A stretch of DNA of 64,000 bases from CAVPDG01 sp963702535 (lineage in GTDB: Bacteria; Chloroflexota; Anaerolineae; Anaerolineales; UBA4823). The stretch spans positions 620,001 to 684,000 of the forward strand of contig CAVPDG010000004.1 in the NCBI GenBank assembly GCA_963702535.1. Direction: 5' to 3'. A program made the translations under genes and the position numbers. The notes beneath the pieces are model-generated. The model was not told the origin of the DNA. It made no database searches and saw only the letters and a list, made by a program, of their open reading frames with translations. Of the stretch, positions 8,378 to 18,135 are shown piece after piece (the first letter of the stretch is position 1; every line of letters begins with the position of its first letter).

Positions 8378-8773
8378 ATGTCTGTACAGTACTACGAAGG
8401 AATTGGAAGGCGTAAAGAGAGCTCGGCGCGCGTGCGCATCATGGCCGGCTCGGGCAAGTTCGTTGTCAACGAAAAACCCATCGAAGCGTACTTCACGCGC
8501 ATGGGCGACCAGCAGACCATCCTGGCTGCGCTCGAGGCTGCCGGTGAGAATCCAGCACAGCTCGATATCACCGTTGTGGTCAACGGCGGCGGTGTCACCG
8601 GCCAAACGGATGCAGTCAAGCTCGGCTTGGCGCGTGCGTTGCTGCTGATGAACCCCGACCTGCGCTCCAGCCTGCGGGCTGGCGGTTTCCTCACGCGCGA
8701 CCCGCGCGTCAAGGAACGCAAGAAGCCCGGGTTGAAACGCGCTCGCAAGGCGCCTACCTACACCAAGCGCTAG
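8378..8773 (+). CDS. rpsI: 30S ribosomal protein S9
   Basis: A 131-residue S9 starting MSVQYYEGIGRRKESSARV. It carries the conserved GGGVTGQTDAVKLGLARALL block and ends with the basic KKPGLKRARKAPTYTKR tail whose terminal arginine touches P-site tRNA. An AAGGAGCAGGG site precedes the ATG. It is the last gene of the ribosomal block and is followed by the hairpin terminator at 8813-8859. Confidence 0.97.
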   Translation: MSVQYYEGIGRRKESSARVRIMAGSGKFVVNEKPIEAYFTRMGDQQTILAALEAAGENPAQLDITVVVNGGGVTGQTDAVKLGLARALLLMNPDLRSSLRAGGFLTRDPRVKERKKPGLKRARKAPTYTKR

Positions 8774-8812
8774 TTTTTACCGCTTATTCCTCTTTTTTAC
8801 AGGGATAGCCCG

Positions 8813-8859
8813 GAAAATGGGGTTTTTGCCCGGCGCAGCCGGGCAAAAACCCCATTTTC
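8813..8859 (+). terminator. Strong hairpin terminator closing the ribosomal operon
   Basis: A perfect inverted repeat with 22-bp arms (8813-8834 and 8838-8859) around a GCA loop. Each arm holds a GC-rich core (GCCCGGC) plus GGGG and TTTTT runs, and the 3' arm ends in ATTTTC. It lies 39 bp after the rpsI stop and just ahead of the yabN-like gene, so it very likely ends ribosomal transcription. Confidence 0.85.
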
Positions 8860-8882
8860 GGTTGTGTGTTATGGAGCAGGAT

Positions 8883-10419
8883 ATGAACAATCCGATTACG
8901 ATTGTGGGTCTTGGTCCCGGTGACCCGGGACTGCTGACGCGCCAGGCGTGGCAGCTTATCAACACGGCGCCCGAGATCTATCTACGCACTCGCCATCACC
9001 CGGCGCTTTCCGATTTCCCCGCTGGAATCCGGCTTCATTCGTTCGATCATTTATATGAAAGCGCCAACTCCTTCGAAGCGGTTTACGCAGCAGATCGTCC
9101 AGCAAATCCTCGAGCTGGGCAGGCGTCCCCAGGGTGTGGTTTACGCGGTCCCCGGCCATCCCCTGGTCGCCGAGGCGACCGGACCGGAAATTGCCCGGCT
9201 GGCTCGCCAGGCAGGCATGCAGGTCAGCATCGTCGAGGGTTTGAGCTTCCTGGAGCCCACTCTCAGCCTGCTCGGGCTGGATCCCTTCCCGCATACCGCC
9301 CTGGTCGATGCCTTCGAGCTGGCAACCGCCCATGTCCCGCCCTTCCCTCCCAGCGCTCCCGCCATTATTGCCCAGATCCACTCGCGCGCAATGGCATCGG
9401 ATGTCAAGCTCACCCTGATGGCGAACTACCCTGACCATCACCCTGTGCAATTGGTGCACGCCGCCGGCGCTCCGCAATCAAAAGTGGAGTCGCTGCGCCT
9501 GTACGAGATCGACCGCAGCGATTCCATCGGTTTGCTCACCAGCCTGTATGTCCCAGCCCTGGAAGCGTCTACCTCCTTCGAAGCATTCCAGGAAGTGATC
9601 GCCCACCTGCGCGCTCCGGATGGCTGCCCCTGGGACCGCGAGCAGACGCACGCCACGTTACGCCCCCATCTGCTGGAAGAGGCGTATGAAGTTGTCGCTG
9701 CGCTGGACGCCGGTGAGCCTGCCGCCATGCGCGAGGAGTTTGGCGATCTGCTCCTGCAGATCGTCCTGCATGCTCAAATTGCCAGCGAGTCTGGCGATTT
9801 CAACATGGCGGATATCCTCCAGGGGATTCACGTCAAGATCGTCAACCGCCACCCGCACGTATTTGGCGACCTGCTCTTGAAGGATGTGGACGGCGTATTG
9901 CAGAATTGGGAGAAGTTGAAGGCTGCCGAGCGCCTCGCCAATGGCAAAACCGAAGCCAGCTTGCTGGATGGCGTGCCTCTGGCGTTGCCCGCCCTGGCAC
10001 AGGCAGACCAGTACCAGCGCCGCGCCGCCCGCGTCGGTTTTGATTGGACGGATATCGCCGGGGTGCTTGATAAAGTCCGCGAGGAGATCGCAGAGGTGCG
10101 CTCGGCTCCCGACGAGCGCTCGCGCGGCCAGGAGCTGGGCGACCTGTTCTTCGCCCTGGTCAACCTGACGCGCTGGTACGAGCTGGATGCCGAGACGCTC
10201 GTCCGCGAGGCGAATGCCCGCTTCCGCTGGCGTTTCTCGCAGATCGAAGCCGCGGCGCGCCGCCAGGGGCGGGCGATCTCCGATCTCACCCTGGATGAAA
10301 TGGAAGCCCTGTGGCAGGCGGCGAAAGGTGCCGCAGATACGCCCAGCACGGGGCTGATCATCACTGCCAGCGGGCGAAAATGGCAGTGGATACCAGCCGG
10401 CCGGCGCTGCTCTCTTTGA
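8883..10419 (+). CDS. YabN/MazG-type protein: tetrapyrrole methylase-like domain plus MazG pyrophosphohydrolase (one frame break)
   Basis: The N-terminal part reads MNNPITIVGLGPGDPGLLTRQA, the tetrapyrrole (SAM) methylase fold seen in YabN. The rest, in another frame, carries YAVPGHPLVAEAT and then a double MazG domain with GCPWDREQTHATLRPHLLEEAYE, EEFGDLLLQIVLHAQ and HPHVFGD, the acidic EExxE metal site of NTP pyrophosphohydrolases. The frames meet near 9088 (EAVY then QQIVQQILEL), consistent with one extra base. The ATG at 8883 has a GGAGCAGG ribosome binding site; the earlier ATG at 8871 contains that site. The last 59 bases overlap the convergent methyltransferase, so the true stop may be earlier. 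Likely house-cleaning of non-canonical NTPs. Confidence 0.85.
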
Positions 10420-11254
10420 GGGCAAGCTCGCCGGCAGTAACGCTCCCCCCCAGCTTTCGAGTCATCTCGCTGAGATTATTATAGAGGCTGAGCGCCGATG
10501 CGCGGATGGCATAAGCGGTGATCACCCAAAAGAGCGGTTGGTCGCTCAGCACTTCCCGGCAATCTGCCATCAGGCGCGGGAAAAGATCGAAGAATTCCCA
10601 CACCTCTCCCTTGGGACCTCGCCCGAACTTGGGCGGATCGAGGATGATGCCATCGTAGCGCACTCCCCGGCGGCTCTCGCGCTGCACGAATTTCAGGGCG
10701 TCATCCACAATCCAGCGGATGGGTCGCGTTTCCAGGGCGGATAAAGCCTGGTTCTCGCGTGCCCAGCTCACCGATTTCTTCGAAGCATCCACGTGCGTCA
10801 CCCTGGCGCCTGCCCTTGCCGCTGCCAGGGACGCCAGTCCCGTGTAGCCGAACAGGTTGAGCACCTGGACCGGGCGGCGCGCTCTCTCGATCAGCTCCGC
10901 CATCCAATCCCAATGGCAAGCCTGTTCGGGGAACACGCCCAGGTGCCTGCCGGCTGTCAGCCGGGCGGTGAACTGGATCGCGGCGTAGTGCATTTGCCAT
11001 TCGGAGGGCATGGAGCGGTTCGCCTGCCAGTGACCGCCGCTTTCCTCCTGCGTGGGCTGGAAGATGGCGTGCGCCTTTCGCCAGGCGTGGTCTTCCAGTG
11101 CTGGCGACCAGATCGCTTGCGCCTCCGGTCGCACCAGAAGTTGCGCGCCGTAGCGCTCGAGCTTCAGCCCGTTTCCGCTGTCCACTAATTCGTAGTCGTC
11201 CCATGCGGGTTGGGCAAGGATCGTCAATGTCTCAGGCATAGGCTCATCTCTCAC
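10361..11254 (-). CDS. Class I SAM-dependent methyltransferase, RlmI/RlmK-like
   Basis: A 297-residue protein of the COG1092-like rRNA cytosine methyltransferase type. Visible motifs are the SAM-binding VLNLFGYTGLASLAAARAGA (motif I), VTHVDASKKSVSWARENQ (motif II) and the catalytic DPPKFGRGPKGE (motif IV). The preceding segment GHLGVFPEQ-type sequence and the WDWM stretch match this group. The PUA domain of true RlmI is missing, so the RNA target is uncertain. Its ATG overlaps the permease stop by 4 bp (ATGA), so the two are probably co-transcribed. Its 3' end overlaps the convergent yabN-like gene. Confidence 0.85.
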   Translation of the reverse strand: MRDEPMPETLTILAQPAWDDYELVDSGNGLKLERYGAQLLVRPEAQAIWSPALEDHAWRKAHAIFQPTQEESGGHWQANRSMPSEWQMHYAAIQFTARLTAGRHLGVFPEQACHWDWMAELIERARRPVQVLNLFGYTGLASLAAARAGARVTHVDASKKSVSWARENQALSALETRPIRWIVDDALKFVQRESRRGVRYDGIILDPPKFGRGPKGEVWEFFDLFPRLMADCREVLSDQPLFWVITAYAIRASALSLYNNLSEMTRKLGGSVTAGELALKESSAGRLVSTAIFARWQ

Positions 11255-13089
11255 TTGCGCAGATGGTAGGGCACATCGATGATCACACGCTGGTAGCCCG
11301 TTGTGCGGCGGCGGTAAAGCAGCGCGGTCTTGATCAGCCAGGTTGTCTGGTTATGCAGGACGGCTTGCCACCAGCGCGCCGGCACAAATTCCGGCAAGAT
11401 AACCGTTGCCAGCTGCCCGTCGTTGTGCTCGCGGTCGGTCTCATCCAGGAAGTCCATCAGGGGTCCCACGATCGACCGGTAGGGCGATGCTTTGACCACC
11501 AGGGGGATATCGGGCCACCAGCGCTCCCACTCTTCGCGTACTTTCTCACCCATCCCCGGCTCGAGCTCGATATACACCACGCTGACGTTTTTGGAGATGG
11601 CTTGTGCAAAATCGACGGCATCGATCACGCCGCGATGGACGCCGGAAATGGGGATGACCACGCGCGGTGGTGGGAAGGGTTTCAGAGAAGGCGGCAGCCC
11701 CTTCAAGCTGAGCTGCTTGCGCACCTGCTGGTAGTGGCGATTGATCCGCCAGAACACGATGACAGATCAACGGAAGCAGCAGGACGATGATCCAGGCGCC
11801 GTCCAGGAATTTGCTGTACAGCACTATCGCAAGCGTGATGGCTGTGGTCAGCGCGCCAATCGCGTTCAGAGCCATTTCAAGGTCCAGCCCTGTTCGCGGA
11901 CACTTGTACCAGTGTACGACCATCCCGGCTTGCGACAGGGTGAACGCCAGGAACACTCCAACTGCAAATAGGGGGATCAGCCCGTGCGTGTCGCCGCGGA
12001 AGATCACGATGAGAACGCCCGTGGAAACAGCCAGAAGGATGATGCCGTTGGCGAAGACCAACCGGTCACCAAGGCTGGTAAGCTGGCGAGGCAAGAATCC
12101 ATCCTGAGCCAGGATAGCCGCCAGGCGCGGGAAAGCCGGCAAAGCTCGTGTTTGCCGCAACCGCCAGGATCAGCATCGTGCTGATCTGGATCAGGTAATA
12201 GGCGGGGCTATTGTTCAAAAGCGCCGCGCCAGAGCCGAAAGATGGTTTCCTGCGGGGCAGACACGACCGCCAGAAAACGGGTGAGCCCAATACTTCCCAC
12301 AAACAGGATGCCCATCAGGATCGCCATGACGATCAGGGTTTTACTTGCATTTCTGGCTTCCGGTGGCTTGAAATAAGGGACGCCGTTGCTGATTGCTTCG
12401 ATGCCGGTCAAGGCGGTACACCCGGTAGCGAAAGCGTGCAAGACAATGAAAGAAGTCAGTGGGGTGAGCGGAGCAGGTGCGACGGCTGGTAGTGATCCGG
12501 GACCCGCTACAACCAGGCGATATGCACCATAAGCCAGCATCGATAGATAGGTAGCCAGGAACAGATAGACCGGTATCGCCATCAACGTGCCGGTTTCGCG
12601 CAATCCGCGCAGGTTCGCCAGCGTGATAACCAGGAGCAGGAACAGCGCCAGTGGCACCCGGTAGGGCCATAAAACCGGGAAAGCCGATGCGATGGCTTCC
12701 ACACCGGCGGTCAGGCTGACCGCGGCAGTGAGCAGGTAATCGATCAACAATGCTGCCGCGGTAATCAACCCTGGCAGGGTGCCCAGGTTCTCGCGGGCGA
12801 CGATGTATGAGCCGCCGCCAGCCTGGTAGCCGTGAATCGTCTGGTAGTAGGAGATTGCAACGATGATCAGTACGGCTGCAATTGCCAGACCCACGGGCCA
12901 GGCGATTGCCAGTCCTGCGCTGCCCGCAATGACCAAACCCAGGTAGATCTCCTGGTTGGCGTAAGCGATTGAGGAGAGCGCATCGGGCGAGAATGCCGCC
13001 AGCGCCCGGATCTTGTTCAAGCGCTTCTCAGCCAGGAGCTGGGTGGGTAACGGGCTGCCGATGAGCAGGTGTTTTAAACGGGCAAACAT
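11251..13089 (-). CDS. APC-superfamily amino-acid permease with C-terminal cytosolic domain (three frame breaks)
   Basis: The N terminus (LNKIRALAAFSPDALSSIAYANQEIY) is typical of large APC-family permeases. About twelve hydrophobic helices follow, and then a soluble tail (PRVVIPISGVHRGVIDAVDFAQAI) resembling a universal-stress-type domain. The coding frame changes near 12225, 12135 and 11762; rejoining gives one continuous permease of about 610 residues (for example LLNNSPAYYLIQIS then FPRLAAILAQDGF then RINRHYQQV). All three breaks look like one-base errors. It probably imports amino acids or a related solute; the substrate cannot be told from sequence. It is upstream of, and overlaps, the methyltransferase gene. 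Confidence 0.82.
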
Positions 13090-13101
13090 ACGGTGCGGAG
13101 C

Positions 13102-13509
13102 TTATCCCCTTTTGACCAGGGCGACGATATAGCCGCCCATCAGGATTGCGTACATGGCTGCCATGATCCAGCCCGCCGGCGTGCCCCACACCGTCACCTG
13201 TTGGGTGAGGGCGACGATCACTCCGATGCCATTTGCCAGCAGCATAGCAACCGCCACGCTGCGCCTGCCGCTGGCGCCGGCTGGCACAGCCGCGAGGATG
13301 CCGCTGACCGCCCAGGTCAAAAAGCCGAATCCGAACAAAGCCGCCCCATACAGCCTGGCAAATGAAACGCTGTACCAGTACATTTGCGAAGTGCCCTCGG
13401 CTTTCAATATCTCGAAGGGGCTCACAACCAGCGGGGCGTACAACGAAAAAGCGATTCCGAAAGCAACGAAAACCAGCGCATTGATGAACAACCATCGATT
13501 GAGTGACAT
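13102..13509 (-). CDS. Small four-helix membrane protein of unknown function
   Basis: A 135-residue hydrophobic protein with four likely membrane helices (for instance FINALVFVAFGIAFSLYAPL and GWIMAAMYAILMGGYIVAL) and short charged loops. I recognise no named family. An AAGGAG ribosome binding site sits 4 bases before the ATG at 13509, so I chose that start; an ATG at 13536 would place the binding site inside the gene. It is 27 bp downstream of the GlsB-like gene and 12 bp upstream of the permease, all on the same strand, so the three may share a transcript. Confidence 0.7.
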   Translation of the reverse strand: MSLNRWLFINALVFVAFGIAFSLYAPLVVSPFEILKAEGTSQMYWYSVSFARLYGAALFGFGFLTWAVSGILAAVPAGASGRRSVAVAMLLANGIGVIVALTQQVTVWGTPAGWIMAAMYAILMGGYIVALVKRG

Positions 13510-13536
13510 AGATCTCCTTGTTGAGAGAGAAGCCAA

Positions 13537-13782
13537 TCAAGCTCTCTTGATGAGCTGTATGACGTACAGCAACACGACCGCGCCGACGATGGCGGCAAGC
13601 AGCGTGCCGAAAATACCGCGCGCCGGGATGCCGATGAGCTCGAAGATATACCCGCCGATGATCGCCCCGAGCACGCCGATGACCAGGTTCCCAACCGGTC
13701 CGTAGCCGCCCCCCTTCATCAATTTACCTGCCAGCCAACCTGCCAGCAAGCCGATGGCGATAATGAGTACGAAATCCCACAT
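13537..13782 (-). CDS. GlsB/YeaQ/YmgE family stress-response membrane protein
   Basis: An 81-residue protein with three hydrophobic helices and the family pattern: GLLAGWLAGKLMKGGGYGPVG, then GNLVIGVLGAIIGGYIF and an AAIVGAVVLLYVIQLI helix. This is the transglycosylase-associated (GlsB) family, often induced by acid or envelope stress; the molecular role is not known. The ATG at 13782 is preceded by AAGGAAGG. It is 11 bp downstream of the lyase gene on the same strand. Confidence 0.87.
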   Translation of the reverse strand: MWDFVLIIAIGLLAGWLAGKLMKGGGYGPVGNLVIGVLGAIIGGYIFELIGIPARGIFGTLLAAIVGAVVLLYVIQLIKRA

Positions 13783-13793
13783 CGGCGCCTTCC

Positions 13794-15171
13794 TTATACT
13801 GGCTCGAAGCGCGCCGTGAAGTGCCGCAGCAGCTCCGGCGCATAGGTGAAGCGGTACCCCCGCACGGCTTTCCGGCGGGCGTTGATCTTTTCGATGGTAT
13901 CCACCAGGTAATCCAGGTGGCTTTGCGTGTACACGCGGCGCGGCAGCGCCAGCCGAACCAGCTCGAGCTTGGGGTATACCATCTCACCGCTTTGCGCATC
14001 GGGATGCGCAAACATCACCGATCCGATCTCAACCGTGCGGATGCCTCCCTCCAGGTAGAGCTCCACCGCCAGCGCCTGCCCGGGGAACTCTGCGTGCGGG
14101 ATATGCGGGAAAAGCTGCTCCGGCGTCGATATAGACTGCATGCCCTCCCGGCGGTTGGATGATCGGGATGTTCTTTTCCAGCAAGCGCTCGGCTAAATAT
14201 GCTGTCTGTCCCAGGCGGTAAGCCAGGTATTCTTCATCCAGACCCTCTCTCAATCCTGTTGCTAGTGCATCGAGATCCCTGCCTGCCAGACCGCCGTAGG
14301 TTGGGAAACCCTCGCGCAGGATGAGCTCGTTGCACGCTAGCTGGTACAATTTTTCGTCGTTCATCGCCAGGAAGCCGCCGATATTGACAATGGCGTCTTT
14401 CTTGGCGCTCATGGTGGCGCCGTCTGCCAGGGCAAAAATTTCGCGGGCAATCTCCAGGGTGGACTTCGAAGCGTACCCGGCCTCGCGCTGCTTGATGAAG
14501 TACGCATTTTCAGCGAACCGGCAGGCGTCGATAAAGAACGGCAGCCCGAATTCGTGATAAGTTGCGGCTACCTCGCGGATGTTCTCCAGCGAGACGGGCT
14601 GCCCGCCGCCGGCGTTATTGGTGATGGTGATCATGCCGAAGGGGATGTTTTCTCTTGCCCACTTCCCGGATGAAGCTGCGCAGCTTGTGGATATCCAGGT
14701 TGCCTTTGAAGGGGTGGCGGTTGGCAGGATCGAAGGCTTCAGCGATCACCAGGTTGGTCGGATGCCTCCCCGGGCGCGGATATTGGCGTCCGTCGTATCG
14801 AAATGCATGTTGGAGGGGATGTACTGCCCGGCTTTGACGAACAACGCCGCCAGGATGTTTTCAGCAGCCCGCCCCTGGTGGGTAGGGACGAAATAGCGAA
14901 AGCCGAAGATCTCCTGGATTGCCTCTGCCAGGCGGAAATAGGATCGCGCTCCCGCATACAACTCGTCTCCCAGCATGATGGCTGACCATTGGTTCTGGCT
15001 CATCGCACCCGTGCCTGAGTCGGTGAGCAGGTCGATAAACACCTCGTCGGCATGGAGTGCAAACAGATTGAACCCGGCTCGCTGCATGGCTTGAAGACGG
15101 GCGCCTTTCTCGATCAGGTGGATCGGCTCGACCATCTTGATGCGGAAAGGTTCGGGGGGGTGATGCGCCAT
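13794..15171 (-). CDS. Tryptophanase / tyrosine phenol-lyase family beta-eliminating lyase (three frame breaks)
   Basis: A PLP-dependent C-C or C-N lyase of about 455 residues. Landmarks are DSGTGAMSQNQWSAIMLGDE, FVPTHQGRAAENIL, the PLP-lysine segment TMSAKKDAIVNIGG, and the C-terminal GIRTVEIGS followed by PRRVYTQSHLDYLVDTIEK. GIRTVEIGS is closer to tryptophanase than to tyrosine phenol-lyase (GIRSMERG), but other parts are mixed, so the substrate (tryptophan to indole, or tyrosine to phenol) is left open. The frame breaks near 14758 (one base missing), 14655 (one base extra) and 14130; all rejoin conserved sequence. GGAGG precedes the ATG at 15171. No TnaC-like leader peptide was recognised upstream. 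Confidence 0.88.
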
Positions 15172-15197
15172 ATTGTCCTCCAGGAAAATTTTTTACC

Positions 15198-15225
15198 AGT
15201 GTAGCACGCATTTGCCAGGAATCAA
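15198..15225 (-). promoter_or_regulatory. Possible promoter of the lyase gene
   Basis: On the minus strand TTGATT (15225-15220) and TACACT (15203-15198) are separated by 16 bp, each matching the sigma-70 consensus in four of six positions. The -10 box is 26 bases before the ATG at 15171. This is a moderate match and is offered as the best candidate in the 159-bp gap. Confidence 0.35.
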
Positions 15226-15330
15226 GGATGAGAAATCAGCCTTCTAAGTCCTGATGGAGCCCAGCTTATCCTGTGTGTTGTATAATCTTGCGGGTGCATT
15301 CCCGGTCGTGCCCGCTGTGGTGGGCATTCG

Positions 15331-15909
15331 TTGGTTTTGCTCTCTCTGGCGGTGCTTGCCTGGGGCGTCTTGCCTGCCGGGCGGCTCAGCCGGCAGGCCA
15401 CTTTGAGCCTGCCTTTTGGGGAGGCGGCAGGTGAAATTTATAAAATCCAGTTGAGCTGGCCCACCTGGTTACGCCTGGGCGACTCCGGCGTTGTTCGCCT
15501 GGTGGTGGAGCCCGGCGACCAGCCTGGAGATGCCGGCGACAGCCTATGGGTGGAAAGCCGCCTGGAGGCTGACGGGGTTGAGGTTTTCCCTGCCGGCGAG
15601 CTCATGGAGCCGCTGCTGCGAGGGCGCCAGGCGATCTTCCACTGGAGTGTGCAACCCGCGCAGCCTGGCGACCGGGAAGTCGTCGTGTGGGTGTATGTGC
15701 GTTCCCAATCGCCGCCTGGCGGCGATTCCGGCGGTCAGGCGCTCACGGCGCAGAAAATCGTCATCCCGGCGGTAGGCTTGTTCGGTCTGCAGGGTCAGGT
15801 TGTGCGTTTGTTGGGTGGCATCGGGCTGGTGGTTGGTCTTGCGCTCTGCCTGGATAGTTATTTGATGAGGAAATCTAAACGGAAGGAGGCTGGCAGTTCA
15901 CATGCTTGA
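15331..15909 (+). CDS. Membrane-anchored protein of unknown function
   Basis: A 192-residue protein with an N-terminal hydrophobic segment (VLLSLAVLAWGVLPAG), a mainly beta extracytoplasmic region of about 130 residues, and a C-terminal membrane helix (LLGGIGLVVGLALCL) followed by a basic tail. No family recognised. The start is uncertain: TTG 15331 is the most upstream start I can find and has no clear ribosome binding site, though a TATAAT at 15281-15286 could be a -10 box about 45 bases upstream. Its end overlaps the metallo-hydrolase start by 8 bp, so the two are probably coupled. Confidence 0.6.
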   Translation: MVLLSLAVLAWGVLPAGRLSRQATLSLPFGEAAGEIYKIQLSWPTWLRLGDSGVVRLVVEPGDQPGDAGDSLWVESRLEADGVEVFPAGELMEPLLRGRQAIFHWSVQPAQPGDREVVVWVYVRSQSPPGGDSGGQALTAQKIVIPAVGLFGLQGQVVRLLGGIGLVVGLALCLDSYLMRKSKRKEAGSSHA

Positions 15910-16531
15910 GGTTGTGCGCTTTGAGCTGGGTCCGGTGATGACCAATGTCTATCTCATCGCCGATCCCCAATCGGGTGAAGCGGTGGTGATTGATCCGGCT
16001 AGTGACGGTGAGGTCATCGTCGCCGCAGCGCAAAAGCGGCGCTGGCGCATCGGCAGCATCTGGTTGACCCACGCCCATTTCGATCACCTGGCTGGCGCGG
16101 GCGAAGTCGCCGATCGCCTTAGCCCACCGCCGCCGGTGGCGTTGCATGCCCTGGATTACCCATTATGGCGGATGGAGGGCGGAGCTCCTTTGTTTGGCAT
16201 GCACATCGACCCGGGTCCTGAGCCAACGGTGTCGCTCGAGCATGGACAGCAGCTCCACCTGGGCAGCAACCTGCTGGAGGTCCGCCACACCCCCGGGCAT
16301 ACGCCCGGTCACGTCGTCTTTTATTGTCCTGCTGCTGGGGTGGCTTTCTGCGGGGATGTGATCTTCCAGATGGGCATTGGTCGCACCGATCTCCCCGGGG
16401 GAGATTACGATACGCTGATTCACAGCATCCAGACGCAGATCATGAATCTGCCGGATGAGACGCGCCTGCTCTCAGGGCATGGTCCCGAGACGACGGTAGG
16501 GATCGAGCGGCGCATGAATCCGTTTCTATGA
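15902..16531 (+). CDS. MBL-fold metallo-hydrolase, glyoxalase II/YcbL-like
   Basis: A 209-residue metallo-beta-lactamase-fold hydrolase. The metal motif is THAHFDHLAG (HxHxDH), followed by the later ligands His in HTPGHTPGHVV, Asp in FCGDVIF and His in LLSGHGPET. GRTDLPGGDYDTLI is typical of the short YcbL type, which lacks the glutathione-binding C-terminal domain of true glyoxalase II. Likely a thioester or related ester hydrolase. The start at 15902 is supported by an AAGGAGG ribosome binding site at 15882-15888, inside the upstream gene. A bidirectional terminator follows at 16536-16584. Confidence 0.9.
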   Translation: MLEVVRFELGPVMTNVYLIADPQSGEAVVIDPASDGEVIVAAAQKRRWRIGSIWLTHAHFDHLAGAGEVADRLSPPPPVALHALDYPLWRMEGGAPLFGMHIDPGPEPTVSLEHGQQLHLGSNLLEVRHTPGHTPGHVVFYCPAAGVAFCGDVIFQMGIGRTDLPGGDYDTLIHSIQTQIMNLPDETRLLSGHGPETTVGIERRMNPFL

Positions 16532-16535
16532 AATG

Positions 16536-16584
16536 AAATGGGGTGGGATTACGGTTGCACCGCAGCCGTAATCCCACCCCATTT
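16536..16584. terminator. Bidirectional hairpin terminator between convergent genes
   Basis: Arms of 23 bp (16536-16558 and 16562-16584), perfect except for one G-U type pair, around an ACC loop; the 3' side continues into a TTTTT run and the 5' side begins AAA. It is placed between the convergent metallo-hydrolase (stop 16531) and rny (stop 16603), so it can serve both. Its outer AAATGGGG/CCCCATTT pairing is shared with the terminator at 8813-8859. Confidence 0.82.
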
Positions 16585-16602
16585 TTGCTTGTGCGCTCAG
16601 GG

Positions 16603-18135
16603 TTACTTGGCGTAGTCGATGGCGCGCTTTTCACGGATGACCATCACTTTGATCATCCCGGGATACTGCATGCTTTCCTCGATCTGCTTGGCGATGTCGC
16701 GTGCCATCTGGATGGACTCCAGGTCGTCGACTTCCTCCGGCTTGACAAAAATGCGCACCTCACGCCCGGCTTGCAAAGCATAGCTCTGGGTGACTCCCTT
16801 GTGTGAGTTGGCAATGTCTTCCAGAGCGCGCACGCGCAGGATATACTGCTCCAGGCTCTCCCGCCGGGCGCCTGGACGTGCGCCGGAGATGGCATCTGCC
16901 GCTTCGATGATCGCCGCTTCCACCGATTCCTGGTCCAGCTCGTGGTGGTGTGAGGCGATGGCGTTGACCACTTTGCTGTTCACGCCATAGCGCTTGGCGA
17001 ACTCAGCGCCAATTTGGGCATGCGTGCCTTCGATGCTGTGGTCCATCGCCTTGCCCAGGTCGTGCAGCAGGGCGGCGGCTTTGGCTACTTCCACGTCGGC
17101 GCCCAGCTCGGTGGCGATCATCGCTGCGATTCTGGCTGTCTCCACCGCGTGGTTGAGCTGGTTTTGCCCGTAGGATGTGCGGTATTTCAGCCGTCCGAGC
17201 ATCTTGATGATTTCCGGGTGCAGCGCGCTCACGCCGGCTTCGTAGGCGGCTTCTTCACCGGCTTCAGCGATGATGCGCTCCACTTCTTTTTGCTCTTGTT
17301 TCAGGATTTTTTCGATGTGCGCCGGGTGAATGCGCCCATCGAGCACCAGCTTGGCGAGCGAGCGCTTGGCAATCTCGCGCCGCACCGGATCGAAGCAGGA
17401 GATGGTTACAGCTTCCGGCGTGTCGTCCACGATGACGTCGACGCCGGCCGCCTGCTCGAAGGCGTGGATATTGCGCCCGTTGCGCCCGATGATCCGCCCC
17501 TTCATCTCGTCCGATGGCAAAGGCACCACCGAGGTGGTCACCTCGGTGACGTGTTCGGAGGAGAGGCGTTGGATGGCGGAGGTGATGATCTCGCGCGCTT
17601 TGCGCTCGCCCTCCTCGCGTGCTTCAGCCTCCACCGAGCGGATGATGCGCGCCATATCGTTGCGTGCGTCTTTTTCGACCTCTGCCAGCAGGATGCCACG
17701 CGCCTCTTCCAGGCTGAGTTGCGAGATGCGCTGGAGCTCTTCGACCTGTTGCGAGTGCAGCTTATCGATTTCACTCGCCCGTTTGTCCACAAGTCCCTGG
17801 CGCTTGTTCAACGCCTGCTCGCGTTTTTCCAGGCGATCGGTGCGCAGGTCCAGCTCTTCGCGCCGTTTCTGCAGCCGGTCTTCTTCGCGGGTCAGCTCGT
17901 TGCGGCGCCGTGATACTTCGGTTTCCGCCGCCTGCCGGATTTCCAGCGCCTGGTTCTTGGCTTTGATTTCGATATCGCTGGCTTGTTGCCGGGCTTCATC
18001 CAATAGGCGTTGGGTTTGTTCCTGCGCGTCTTCGATCGTGCGCGTCATCATCACTTTCTTGATGTAAAATCCCACGCCAAAGCCCACGACCAGCGCCACC
18101 AGCGTGATCAGGAGCCATATAAGGATAGCGTTCAT
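16603..18135 (-). CDS. rny: Ribonuclease Y
   Basis: A 510-residue endoribonuclease that initiates mRNA decay at the membrane. Domain order: an N-terminal membrane helix (LIWLLITLVALVVGFGVGFYI), a long charged coiled coil (about 30-200), a KH RNA-binding domain (IGRNGRNIHAFEQAAGVDVIVDDTPEAV) and an HD phosphohydrolase domain with KAAALLHDLGKAMDH. Length and architecture are standard. Its ATG overlaps the recX stop by 4 bp (ATGA), so recX and rny form one operon. Confidence 0.97.
   Translation of the reverse strand: MNAILIWLLITLVALVVGFGVGFYIKKVMMTRTIEDAQEQTQRLLDEARQQASDIEIKAKNQALEIRQAAETEVSRRRNELTREEDRLQKRREELDLRTDRLEKREQALNKRQGLVDKRASEIDKLHSQQVEELQRISQLSLEEARGILLAEVEKDARNDMARIIRSVEAEAREEGERKAREIITSAIQRLSSEHVTEVTTSVVPLPSDEMKGRIIGRNGRNIHAFEQAAGVDVIVDDTPEAVTISCFDPVRREIAKRSLAKLVLDGRIHPAHIEKILKQEQKEVERIIAEAGEEAAYEAGVSALHPEIIKMLGRLKYRTSYGQNQLNHAVETARIAAMIATELGADVEVAKAAALLHDLGKAMDHSIEGTHAQIGAEFAKRYGVNSKVVNAIASHHHELDQESVEAAIIEAADAISGARPGARRESLEQYILRVRALEDIANSHKGVTQSYALQAGREVRIFVKPEEVDDLESIQMARDIAKQIEESMQYPGMIKVMVIREKRAIDYAK

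Noticed and set aside
8817..8882. Upstream extension of the yabN/mazG-like gene to 8817
   Set aside because: This start lies within the rpsI terminator hairpin; the ATG at 8883 has a good ribosome binding site and gives the normal N terminus.
13794..15171. Naming the lyase as tryptophanase outright
   Set aside because: Motifs are a mix of tryptophanase and tyrosine phenol-lyase and the gene has three frame breaks; only the family is claimed.
17014..17913. Long open frame (299 codons) on the plus strand inside rny
   Set aside because: Complete overlap with the clear RNase Y gene on the other strand; the translation has no recognisable domain and is a shadow of the coding strand's codon bias.
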